From Chitinispirillaceae bacterium (GTDB lineage Bacteria; Fibrobacterota; Chitinivibrionia; Chitinivibrionales; Chitinispirillaceae): 7,571 bases of DNA. This document shows positions 1 to 6,494 of this stretch, in pieces. Numbering within the stretch: the stretch's first letter is position 1; each line of letters starts with the position of its first letter. Made by a program: the position numbers and the translations under genes. The stretch spans positions 1 to 7,571 of the forward strand of contig JAFGOU010000338.1 of assembly GCA_016926315.1 (NCBI GenBank), written 5' to 3'. The notes under the pieces are model-generated. The model searched no databases, was not told the origin of the DNA, and saw nothing but the letters and a program-made list of their open reading frames with translations.

Positions 1-110
1 AGAGGACTGGAGTACAACGTCTGTCCCGGCAAGGCGAAGGGGGGAGGGAGGAGGGCTTGCCGAAACAGGGCGCTGCGACGATCCAATCCTTTATATATCG
101 ATACTCCGGA
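1..110. other. Non-coding left edge, downstream of the GH105 gene
   Basis: No start codon with a ribosome binding site and no extended frame is visible here on either strand. The stretch lies immediately downstream of the GH105 stop codon (TGA on the minus strand at 113-111). Its only notable content is the G-rich stem-loop at 27-62. Whether another gene of the cluster follows to the left cannot be seen. Confidence 0.6.
27..62 (-). other. G-rich stem-loop downstream of GH105
   Basis: CGGCAAG (27-33) pairs perfectly with CTTGCCG (56-62), giving a 7-bp stem. The 22-nt loop is almost pure purine on the plus strand, with G runs at 39-44, 46-48, 50-51 and 53-55. It sits about 50 nt after the GH105 stop, so on the GH105 transcript it reads as a C-rich loop. 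No T tract follows it on the minus strand, so it is not a classical intrinsic terminator. It could be a 3' processing or stability hairpin, or the plus-strand G runs could form a G-quadruplex. The role is inference. Confidence 0.35.
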
Positions 111-1784
111 TCAATTCCGGTTGATGACGGCAAACGGCAGCGAATAAACCTGCGCTCCGGTTTGAACCCGGAAGAAATACGTTCCTGAACCCATGCCGCG
201 GGAATCAAGGGAAAGAGAGTGGGTCCCTGCCGTCAAAAACCCCGCGTCGATGTCGGCGACTTTAATGCCCCTGAAATTGAACAAGGAGATGGCCACCTTA
301 CGGGGCGCGCCAAGAAGCAGTGTTATACGCGCCAAGCTTCCCGTGCTGATCAGGCAGGCGCCTTCCTTTACGGTCGATACAGCCGGAATGGTGGCGGATG
401 CGTTATTGACAAAGGTCGCGGTGAGCGTCTTTTCCCCGTTCATTACTATCGTGGCCGTAAGTGCGCTTCCCGATGCGTCGCCGCTCCACTGGCTCAACTG
501 GTATCCGCCTGCCGGAACCGCGGTGAGAGTGACCGTTGTCCCTGAATCATGGAACATCTCGCCGGTCGGGTTGGTGACGCTCCCCTGCCCGGTTGATGTT
601 ATGGAAAGGCGGTATTTCGGCTTTGTCGAAAGCTCCATGGCTGCCGCGGCCATGAGCGACCCGCAGTAGCCATGAGTATGCGCGGCCGGCGGGCAATCGA
701 CCGCCACCTGACTGACATACGCAGCATAATCCACCAGCACGTTCATTGAGCCGACAAAATCGTTGATGACCGGCAGGCTCTGGTTGTCGCGGGTAAATTT
801 GGTCTTGAGACCGGTCCACCCCTTTTGCGCGACCGCCAGGTAGCTCCTGTCGATGAACCCGTGATCGACCGCATTCTTGAGCGCGCACACCATCATGCCG
901 CTTCCCGACGATTCCAGCCAGTTGCCGGCCGAGCTCCCCTTGTCAACCACCTGATACCAGAGTCCGGTTGCCGGGTCCTGGGTGTTTTTTATCCCTTCGG
1001 CGAGGTTGTTAAGCAGGGCAAGAAGCTCGGGATATTTCGGGTGCTCTTTTGGAAAATAGCGGAGCACCTCCACGAGCGCCATTGAAAACCACCCCGTGGC
1101 CCTCGACCAGATTTCCGAAGAAAGGCCGGTGGTCTTGTCGGCCCAGGCAGCGGTTTTACTTTCATCCCATCCGTGAAGCAGGAGCTTTTTGGAATGGACG
1201 TAGACGTGCGAGGAGAGCAGCAAAATCTGGAACGCGGCCATGCTGTCACAGTAGTTGCGCTCGCCGATCTGATAGCCGTATTTGGCAAGGAACGGGTGGG
1301 CCATGTAAATGCCGTCGAGCAGCATGTGGTTCGCATTGGTTTTTTTATGCCAGAACCCGCCCGAAGGGTTGGTCGGCTGCTGCTTTAAATGGCTGAACAG
1401 CTTGTCTGCGGCGATCTTGTATTTCTGCTCGCCGGTTTCCTGGTATAACAGCAGGCAGAGTATGGCAGGATGGAGCTTGTCGAGGCTCTGCGCCGTTGAA
1501 TCGAAAGCCACGTTGCCGCTCGCGTTAACGAACTGATCGACGTATTTTTTGATGTACGCGAGATAAGCGGCGTTTTTGGTATACGCCCAGGTACGCTCGA
1601 TCCCCTGCAGGACAATGGCATTGGTATACTCCCACCCTTTGGCCGTCATATCGTTGATGGAGTTCGGCCACCGCTGGATGATGCCGTTTGAGAAGTCGAC
1701 GGCCCAGGAAGTCTGGGAAGCGGGAGTAGAGGAAAAGGAGATACAAACCAGGACAATAGCCGGTATGATCATAGAATAATTCAT
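111..1784 (-). CDS. Secreted GH105/GH88-family unsaturated glycuronyl hydrolase with InlB-like repeat and C-terminal sorting-type tail
   Basis: This 557-residue protein is predicted to remove the unsaturated uronic acid (a 4,5-unsaturated galacturonyl or glucuronyl residue) that polysaccharide lyases leave at the non-reducing end of oligosaccharides, typically from rhamnogalacturonan. A signal peptide occupies about residues 1-24. The alpha/alpha-barrel catalytic domain spans about 30-385. MLLDGIYMAHPFLAKY places D157 where the catalytic Asp of YteR-like enzymes lies. IWSRATGWFSMALVEVL (225-241) and WLESSGSGMMVCAL (289-302) match conserved family segments. Residues 391-458 look like an InlB B-repeat-like beta domain (GQGSVTNPTG, QLSQWSGDASG). 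Residues about 470-557 form a beta-rich tail with FNFRG and GSGTYFFRV, as in FlgD-like or type IX sorting domains. The ATG start is preceded by AGGAG (minus strand, 1796-1792) at 7-nt spacing. The family call is strong. Rhamnogalacturonyl versus glucuronyl specificity cannot be read from sequence. Confidence 0.9.
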   Translation of the reverse strand: MNYSMIIPAIVLVCISFSSTPASQTSWAVDFSNGIIQRWPNSINDMTAKGWEYTNAIVLQGIERTWAYTKNAAYLAYIKKYVDQFVNASGNVAFDSTAQSLDKLHPAILCLLLYQETGEQKYKIAADKLFSHLKQQPTNPSGGFWHKKTNANHMLLDGIYMAHPFLAKYGYQIGERNYCDSMAAFQILLLSSHVYVHSKKLLLHGWDESKTAAWADKTTGLSSEIWSRATGWFSMALVEVLRYFPKEHPKYPELLALLNNLAEGIKNTQDPATGLWYQVVDKGSSAGNWLESSGSGMMVCALKNAVDHGFIDRSYLAVAQKGWTGLKTKFTRDNQSLPVINDFVGSMNVLVDYAAYVSQVAVDCPPAAHTHGYCGSLMAAAAMELSTKPKYRLSITSTGQGSVTNPTGEMFHDSGTTVTLTAVPAGGYQLSQWSGDASGSALTATIVMNGEKTLTATFVNNASATIPAVSTVKEGACLISTGSLARITLLLGAPRKVAISLFNFRGIKVADIDAGFLTAGTHSLSLDSRGMGSGTYFFRVQTGAQVYSLPFAVINRN

Positions 1785-1822
1785 GAACGCACTCCTATTG
1801 TGTACTGATGATACCAGCTAAG

Positions 1823-1835
1823 CCGACCTGGTCGG
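1823..1835. promoter_or_regulatory. Short palindrome in the GH105 leader
   Basis: CCGAC-CTG-GTCGG is a 5-bp inverted repeat around a 3-nt centre; it is 6 bp if the C-G flanking the central T is counted. It lies between the candidate GH105 promoter and its ribosome binding site, at about +7 to +20 of the predicted transcript. An operator or a small 5' hairpin are both possible. Function is inferred only from position and symmetry. Confidence 0.3.
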
Positions 1836-1848
1836 AATAAAATTCTTT

Positions 1849-1876
1849 ATTGTATTGCAACATTAGTAGCTCGCAA
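1849..1876 (-). promoter_or_regulatory. Candidate sigma-70-type promoter for GH105
   Basis: Read on the minus strand, TTGCGA (1876-1871; 4 of 6 to TTGACA) is followed after 16 nt by TACAAT (1854-1849; 5 of 6 to TATAAT). This would start transcription near 1842, leaving a leader of roughly 55-60 nt before the GH105 ATG. It suggests GH105 can be expressed independently of the upstream barrel-protein gene. Single consensus matches in AT-rich spacers occur by chance, hence the modest confidence. Confidence 0.4.
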
Positions 1877-1880
1877 AACC

Positions 1881-1895
1881 TACGCTTTCAGCGTA
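1881..1895 (-). terminator. Possible weak terminator after the outer-membrane protein gene
   Basis: TACGCT (1881-1886) and AGCGTA (1890-1895) form a perfect 6-bp stem with a 3-nt loop, about 31 nt past the stop of the 469-residue barrel gene. On the minus strand the hairpin is followed by GGTTTTGC, only a four-T run interrupted by GG, so termination would be weak at best. It could instead be a processing hairpin between two cistrons. Confidence 0.35.
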
Positions 1896-1926
1896 TATTT
1901 GCCTCACACAGTACCTAATCAGCTTT

Positions 1927-3336
1927 TCAAAACGAATACATTATACGAATATTATAATGCCAATCGCCGGGGCCGTTCATACGCTCGATTGCGTCATAGT
2001 TGCCCACTTGATTAACGCTCCGGTAGTGATCCCTTCCGATGAGACCCTTGATCGCCATGCCGTGGGTAAGCGTTTTTTGGCCGTAAAAGGACCATTTCCA
2101 TAACGAACGCGGCATTCCCTCCGGCAAATAGTCGGTCGGTTTCACGGCACTTGATCCGGTGGGTAAATTGGATACTCGTTTCGGATCGCAGCCGTAATAT
2201 TCGATTTCACCCGAAAGGATATCCATTCGCAAGATTTTCCCTACCCTATCACCCATCATGATTTCAAGCGCCTGAGCGCCGCCGCCCGCAATCAATGATA
2301 TACCGGATGCGATCAGCATTTTGAGGTCCATTTCATGACGCCAGCCCCAAAACATACCGATTGGTAATACTCCATAGGTAAGCGCCGGGAAAGCGGGGAA
2401 ATTGAACCCGGCCATCCTTGGAATCCGCTTCGTTATATCCGGATAATAGGTGCCATAATCCTTGACACCTAAAACCGCCACCTCCCCGTACAATTTTCCT
2501 TCGTGGGGACCCAGCATTTCACCGATGAACGGAAAAAACGGTTTGGGATCAATGGTCAACCTGGCCATCAGCTTGGTGCCCTTTTTCGTGTAATACAATG
2601 GAACACCGTTCTCAAAGACCGTATCGAGTTGATCGTCGGTAACCAGATTTGAACGATCGGTGGTCATTTCCGGAACGATCGGCAGAATTCTGTTAAGGTT
2701 GACACCCGCTCCGATATCAAAAATGTTGCTTAAAAACTTATACCCCGCTAAAAACGATAAAGAATAGTCGAAATAGGGAGGTTCGATGTACTCCGAGGTG
2801 AAAAGCGCATGAAGATTCAACGAATTAAAAAGAGTGCTGGAGACCCTGAATCCCATAAGCCTGATTTTTGCAAAATCGAACTCGGTGATGATGTATCCCG
2901 GATAAGCGCCTGTCCTGAAGAGGTATTCTCCGAGATTGCTGGCTTCCGGATTGTATTTAAAAGGAAAATAACCGGCCGCGATCTGCAGAAAAGAATTTTC
3001 AGGGTCGCCAAAAGAATAGACCCCCTGTGCTTCTTTGAGTAAAACCGATTTTTTCTGCGACATGTCTTTGGTTATTACCGCGCCGTATTCGGCCTCTCCA
3101 CCGAGGATAATTCTTAAGTGCTCATGAATGAGGGCGTCCAAAGTGATGCGGGCATTGAAATGCTGATCGAACATCCGGTCCGGCAGCGCATCATCGGGCG
3201 GTGTAACATGTTGTATCTGCCCGATTTGAAGGTATACGAATCCTGTATTTTTAACTTTCACATCGTACTGCTCGGCGGAAACGGTATATAACAAACAGAA
3301 AATAATTCCGATAAAAACAGACACTCTAAACCTCAT
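1927..3336 (-). CDS. Putative outer-membrane beta-barrel protein, function unknown
   Basis: I do not recognise a named family. A signal peptide is clear (MRFR, then a hydrophobic stretch, cleavage probably after TVSA near residue 21). The mature part has many short amphipathic, aromatic-rich segments (for example 155-170, 190-212, 275-292, 315-335). It ends in the sequence IRIMYSF, the aromatic-terminated last strand typical of proteins assembled by the BAM complex. At 469 residues it fits a 14-18 strand barrel or porin. ATG was chosen because AAAGGAG lies 9 nt upstream on the minus strand. It sits between two secreted glycoside hydrolases on the same strand, 162 nt downstream of GH31 and 142 nt upstream of GH105, so oligosaccharide passage across the outer membrane is a plausible inference. 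The gene is visibly more AT-rich than its neighbours, which may reflect a separate origin or different codon constraint. It has no TonB box, SusC/D features or OmpA-like domain. Confidence 0.65.
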   Translation of the reverse strand: MRFRVSVFIGIIFCLLYTVSAEQYDVKVKNTGFVYLQIGQIQHVTPPDDALPDRMFDQHFNARITLDALIHEHLRIILGGEAEYGAVITKDMSQKKSVLLKEAQGVYSFGDPENSFLQIAAGYFPFKYNPEASNLGEYLFRTGAYPGYIITEFDFAKIRLMGFRVSSTLFNSLNLHALFTSEYIEPPYFDYSLSFLAGYKFLSNIFDIGAGVNLNRILPIVPEMTTDRSNLVTDDQLDTVFENGVPLYYTKKGTKLMARLTIDPKPFFPFIGEMLGPHEGKLYGEVAVLGVKDYGTYYPDITKRIPRMAGFNFPAFPALTYGVLPIGMFWGWRHEMDLKMLIASGISLIAGGGAQALEIMMGDRVGKILRMDILSGEIEYYGCDPKRVSNLPTGSSAVKPTDYLPEGMPRSLWKWSFYGQKTLTHGMAIKGLIGRDHYRSVNQVGNYDAIERMNGPGDWHYNIRIMYSF

Positions 3337-3498
3337 GATATTGATCTCCTTTACAAAAAGAGGTATTTACTTATATCTTCTTGCGAAATATTCCACTTCG
3401 GTATCCGATCCGCCGACATACAATCCGGCATATAGAGCGGATGATTCCTCGCTTCCGCGGCAAAAGCCGTTCTTAATACATGCCACGGTAACTCCATA
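3337..3498. other. Intergenic spacer between GH31 and the barrel-protein gene
   Basis: This holds the ribosome binding site of the downstream gene (ctcct at 3346-3350) and a small hairpin (CGGC at 3458-3461, GCCG at 3466-3469, AAAA loop) about 30 nt after the GH31 stop. I found no convincing -35/-10 pair for the barrel gene, so read-through from GH31 is possible. A 48-codon minus-strand frame (3497-3351) fills it but has no ribosome binding site and is not called as a gene. Confidence 0.5.
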
Positions 3499-5991
3499 TT
3501 ACGGAACTATGATTTTCACCGTTCCGGCGGTGACGCCGTCCACGCTTGCTTTAACCAGGAAAACGCCTTTTCCCGTGGCAATGAAAAGCGGTGTGGATGA
3601 ATAGCGGTTGAGCGAAACGGTCTTTTTCTGTATTTCCCTTCCGGTCATTGAAAGAATTTGCACCTTTGCAACGCTATGATCGCAAAGCCCGGTCATTCGC
3701 GGAATCATGAGCATAACGGTTCCGCCGCTGCTCCGCACGATCATGCTGCCTTTAGCCTGTACCGGCTCGAACGGCTCGACGATTCCGGTGGGCGAGCCGT
3801 TGACCGTCACCTGGATCGGCTGGTTGGCGACGAAAGGAACGCTCAGCTTCTTTGCCGTTGCGTCATAGGCCGGCGCGGTGACCTGCGTTGATCCGAGATA
3901 AACGTTCGTAGGAGCGGCCGCAAGCCGTACGACCACGGTCCCGGGTATGGTCATCGCCGGCGCGCTGATCGAGATGGCGTTATCGGCTGCCACGGCAAGC
4001 GTCATGACCTTTTTCTTGTTTCCGTCGACATAGTCGACATAGGTAAACGATACGCTCTGGCCGGCAGTTCCGGGAAAAGCATTGATCGCGATGGTCCGCT
4101 TGCTGTCGAACGTCGGGTCCCATTTTTTCGCCAGACCGGCAAACACCTGTCCGGTGGGGTAGATCGAGTTGGCCTTGATATACACCGGGATCTGCGTGAG
4201 CGACATGGCGGGCGAGGTGATGTTTGCCCCGCCGCCGGTCTGTTCGTCGGCCCAATTATGGACATTAATCCACTTGCCTGCAGGCAGGTAGATGCTGCGC
4301 GAAGTAGCGTTCGATGAAATCGGCGCAACGAGCATTGCCGGACCGAACAGGTATTCGTCCACCATGGAATAGGTTTTTGCGTCATTAGGATATTCGCCCA
4401 CGAGGGGTTTCATGGTCACGCCGTTTTCGGCCGAAGTATTGATGATCGAGTAGATATAGGGCAACAGGGTAAAACGCTGGTTGAAGATGTTCTGCACCAG
4501 CGCCTGGTTGGCGGCGCTGAGTTTCCATGGCTCTTTGCCGTCGAGCATCAACTCCATGAACCCGGAATAGACGCCGAACAGGAGCCAGCGACAGTAGTTT
4601 TCGATGCTCGGCATGCTTTTCTGCTTGTAGCCGCAGATGTCGCTCCCCCACATGGGGAACCCCAGGATACCGGCACGGAAGGCGTTGCCGATACTGGTGA
4701 CCATTCCGCCCCAGTCGGCATAGGTGTCGCCGTTCCAGATCGCGCTCGTATACTGCTGGCATCCGGCAACCGCGCAGCGGGGAAAGAGAAAGTAGTTGTC
4801 TCCCAGAGCGGCGTCGACGCGGAGCATCTCCTCTGATATTTTGCAATTAAGAAACGCGTATTTTTTATGGCGCTCCGGCGCGAGGGTACCGTCTTTAAAC
4901 GCCGGCAGATCGCCCGATGACCAGCCGTTGTCGATACGATCGAGCTTGTGCCCCTTGACGCCGAAAGGGTACTGGCCGGTCTTCAGCTTGTTCCGGTACC
5001 AGGTGACCTGGGCGGGATCGGTAAGGTCGATATACTGGTTGGGCGACGAGGTAAACGCGCCTGCCGGCGGTGTGCCGGTAAAGGTGCCGGGCATGATCCA
5101 AGTGACGAGGTTGACGTAATAGTCGTCGGCCAGGGTTTTAATCCAGGTTCCGGGATTGGCGAACGCTCCTTCGAAATTCATGTTCGACCACCCCTGGGCG
5201 CCGTTATTATAAGGCCGGTCGAGCCAGATGGTTGAATAGGGAATTTTAATGGCGTTAAATTGCGCCGCATGGTCGAGAATCATGGCACTGCCGGTATAAT
5301 CGTCATGCCATACGAGCGGTCCGCACGCCCACATGGGAACCTTGAGCGGCGCGCCGATCACCTTGAAATAGTGCTGCTGTACCTTTGAAAGGGTCGGCCC
5401 GTAAAACAGGTACCAGTTGATTGCCGAGGTGTTGTAGGTGATGGTCGTCTGGCTGGAAACACCGAATGAATAGGTGCCATACGCAAAGCTGTCGAAATAG
5501 CCGGCATAGCCGAGTGTGGTGTAGTAAAACCCGGAATAGACTTCGGCGTCCTCATCGGCACGCTGATAGGCAGTGACCTTGTCCTGAATGTTGGATTGCC
5601 CGCGAAGGTCGGGGTTGGTAGCGATGTTGTGCTGGGTGATGCCGTAGAAGTGTTCGCCCTGGTCTTTGAGGGTCAGCATGACGCTTGTCACCGACGGGTT
5701 GGTCGATTTAAAATTGATACCACCCGCCACGCCGGTGATGGTGACCGTGGTGCTGGAAGAAAGGGTAAGGGTGAGGGCCGTGGCCGTGGTGGCAACCGAG
5801 GTGATAGCGGAGTATTTCACCGTTCCGAAGGTGAACGCGGTGATGTTCGCGAGGGTCTTTCCTCCGGCCGACACCTTGATGTCCATAGGCGAATTGACCA
5901 CGTCGACCGTGATTTCGCCGGAGGTCCAGCCGAAAAGCGCGACTGCCGATGCGGACAAGACGCAGAACAGTTTGACAAGCTGTTGCAACAC
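3499..5991 (-). CDS. Secreted GH31-family alpha-glycosidase with C-terminal sorting-type tail
   Basis: This 830-residue protein is predicted to hydrolyse a terminal alpha-linked sugar (glucose, xylose or galactose; the family is mixed) outside the cytoplasm. A signal peptide covers about residues 1-21. An N-terminal beta-sandwich (25-215) contains GEHFYGITQ, the usual segment that reaches the active site. The TIM barrel spans about 216-510: TIWLDRPYNNG (254-264), VTWIMPG (296-302), GHKLDRIDNGW with D351 as likely nucleophile, WNGDTYADW with D422 as likely acid/base, and GFPMWGSDICGY (444-455). C-terminal beta domains follow (DEYLFGPAMLVAPI at 545-558, YLPAGKWINVHNW at 568-580). A tail from about 745 to the end contains VQILSMTGREI and VFLVKAS, typical of FlgD-like or type IX sorting domains. 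The start is GTG, set by AAAGGAG (minus strand) 6 nt upstream; the codon after it is TTG. It is first in the minus-strand gene set, facing the AraC-type regulator. The residues after D351 depart from the common KxDxxE pattern. Confidence 0.92.
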   Translation of the reverse strand: MLQQLVKLFCVLSASAVALFGWTSGEITVDVVNSPMDIKVSAGGKTLANITAFTFGTVKYSAITSVATTATALTLTLSSSTTVTITGVAGGINFKSTNPSVTSVMLTLKDQGEHFYGITQHNIATNPDLRGQSNIQDKVTAYQRADEDAEVYSGFYYTTLGYAGYFDSFAYGTYSFGVSSQTTITYNTSAINWYLFYGPTLSKVQQHYFKVIGAPLKVPMWACGPLVWHDDYTGSAMILDHAAQFNAIKIPYSTIWLDRPYNNGAQGWSNMNFEGAFANPGTWIKTLADDYYVNLVTWIMPGTFTGTPPAGAFTSSPNQYIDLTDPAQVTWYRNKLKTGQYPFGVKGHKLDRIDNGWSSGDLPAFKDGTLAPERHKKYAFLNCKISEEMLRVDAALGDNYFLFPRCAVAGCQQYTSAIWNGDTYADWGGMVTSIGNAFRAGILGFPMWGSDICGYKQKSMPSIENYCRWLLFGVYSGFMELMLDGKEPWKLSAANQALVQNIFNQRFTLLPYIYSIINTSAENGVTMKPLVGEYPNDAKTYSMVDEYLFGPAMLVAPISSNATSRSIYLPAGKWINVHNWADEQTGGGANITSPAMSLTQIPVYIKANSIYPTGQVFAGLAKKWDPTFDSKRTIAINAFPGTAGQSVSFTYVDYVDGNKKKVMTLAVAADNAISISAPAMTIPGTVVVRLAAAPTNVYLGSTQVTAPAYDATAKKLSVPFVANQPIQVTVNGSPTGIVEPFEPVQAKGSMIVRSSGGTVMLMIPRMTGLCDHSVAKVQILSMTGREIQKKTVSLNRYSSTPLFIATGKGVFLVKASVDGVTAGTVKIIVP

Positions 5992-6081
5992 GAACGACTC
6001 CTTTTACTGGTGATGAAACGCGTAAACGGGCACTACCTTCTGGACTTCCCTTCCAATCGATTTCTTCCGAAAAACGCATGG

Positions 6082-6149
6082 TGCCGGTTTTTATTTCATG
6101 AGTAAAATATATGCCAATTTTCAGGTAAATCTATAGGCAATGTTGCCAA
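6082..6149 (-). promoter_or_regulatory. Candidate operator: three phased TGCC boxes upstream of GH31
   Basis: The plus strand shows TGCCGGTTTTTA (6082), TGCCAATTTTCA (6112) and TGCCAAAAACTT (6144), spaced 30 and 32 bp apart, close to three helical turns. The last box overlaps the palindrome at 6136-6147. AraC-family proteins often bind direct repeats on one face of the helix, and these sit 90-160 bp upstream of the GH31 start. Assignment to the neighbouring regulator is inference. Four-base cores are easily found by chance. Confidence 0.3.
6136..6147. promoter_or_regulatory. Palindrome GGCAATGTTGCC
   Basis: Five-bp arms GGCAA and TTGCC surround a TG centre in the GH31 upstream region. The minus-strand core GCAACATT recurs upstream of GH105 (plus strand of 1857-1864), hinting at a shared site, though eight bases may match by chance. 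It could be a dimeric repressor operator. Confidence 0.3.
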
Positions 6150-6233
6150 AAACTTATAAACTATTACCACTTCCTAAACTATATTCCTTCCGACAGGCGT
6201 AAGAAAATCCGACTGGATTGCACGTCAGATACT

Positions 6234-6249
6234 GTTCACTGGAGTGAAC
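6234..6249. promoter_or_regulatory. Perfect 7-bp inverted repeat, operator-like
   Basis: GTTCACT-GG-AGTGAAC has perfect 7-bp arms around a 2-nt spacer. It lies about 245 nt upstream of both the GH31 start and the chosen AraC-type start. A TATAAA at 6268-6273 with 17-nt spacing to TGAACG (6245-6250; only 3 of 6 to the -35 consensus) would place the palindrome over the -35 of a plus-strand promoter for the regulator, which would suit repression or autoregulation. The palindrome is direct observation; the role is inference. Confidence 0.4.
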
Positions 6250-6332
6250 GGGGCATTGCTTGAGACTTATAAATAAATTCCAATACCGTTTCATGTACGC
6301 TACTAGTAACCGTCTATGTATTGATTCCACAT

Positions 6333-6419
6333 CGTCACTCCGGCGAAGGCCGGAGTCCAGAGGAAAAAAAACTTTATTAAGCATCTTTCCACTGGATCCC
6401 GGCAGTCGCCGGGATGACG
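6333..6419. repeat. Paired-hairpin REP/MITE-like repeat (87 bp)
   Basis: Two 28-nt arms (6333-6360 and 6392-6419) are inverted copies matching at 22 of 28 positions, flanking a 31-nt AT-rich centre. Each arm folds on itself into a perfect 8-bp stem: ACTCCGGC/GCCGGAGT with loop GAAG (6337-6356), and ATCCCGGC/GCCGGGAT with loop AGTC (6396-6415). The arms belong to the widespread bacterial repeat type with CCGGCGAAGGCCGG-like hairpins bordered by GTCA and TCCAG. No target-site duplication is evident and there is no transposase, so it would be non-autonomous. It occupies the upstream region of the AraC-type gene, and the first in-frame ATG (6414) of that frame lies inside its right arm. Confidence 0.7.
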
Positions 6420-6494
6420 CGAAAACCTACCGGTACTGTAGCAGGTATGCACATTATTGTGAGACAATCAGCAACTCAACCGGAGCCAGGGCCT

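Larger units (their letters stand above)
5992..6494. other. Divergent intergenic region between GH31 and the AraC-family gene
   Basis: About 500 nt without a supported gene. The left part (to about 6330) is AT-rich and holds the GH31 ribosome binding site, three TGCC boxes, two short palindromes and two copies of ACTTATAAA (6152-6160 and 6265-6273). The right part (6333-6419) is a paired-hairpin repeat. Open frames here (for example 6154-6384 minus and 6260-6517 plus) have no ribosome binding site and run through the repeat, so they are not taken as genes. This is the natural place for regulator binding sites. Confidence 0.6.

Noticed and set aside
3351..3497. 48-codon minus-strand frame between GH31 and the barrel gene, starting next to the GH31 stop and ending at the barrel gene's ribosome binding site
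   Set aside because: No ribosome binding site before its ATG, no hydrophobic or other recognisable pattern, and its length is expected by chance in a 162-nt spacer.
5755..5800. G-rich run with repeated GGGT/GGCC units inside the GH31 region
   Set aside because: It is explained by Thr/Ala/Leu-rich coding sequence of the N-terminal beta domain (TTATALTLTLSSSTTV) on the minus strand.
5596..6105. 169-codon plus-strand frame opposite the GH31 start
   Set aside because: Antisense shadow of GH31: low-complexity Gly/Arg-rich product, no ribosome binding site, and the minus-strand GH31 domain match is unambiguous.
6154..6384. 76-codon minus-strand frame in the divergent intergenic region
   Set aside because: It begins inside the paired-hairpin repeat, has no ribosome binding site and its product has no protein-like pattern.
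6333..6419. CRISPR-like or attachment-site interpretation of the repeated hairpins
   Set aside because: Only two copies, in inverse orientation, with no spacer series, no tRNA and no integrase; a REP/MITE-like element fits better.
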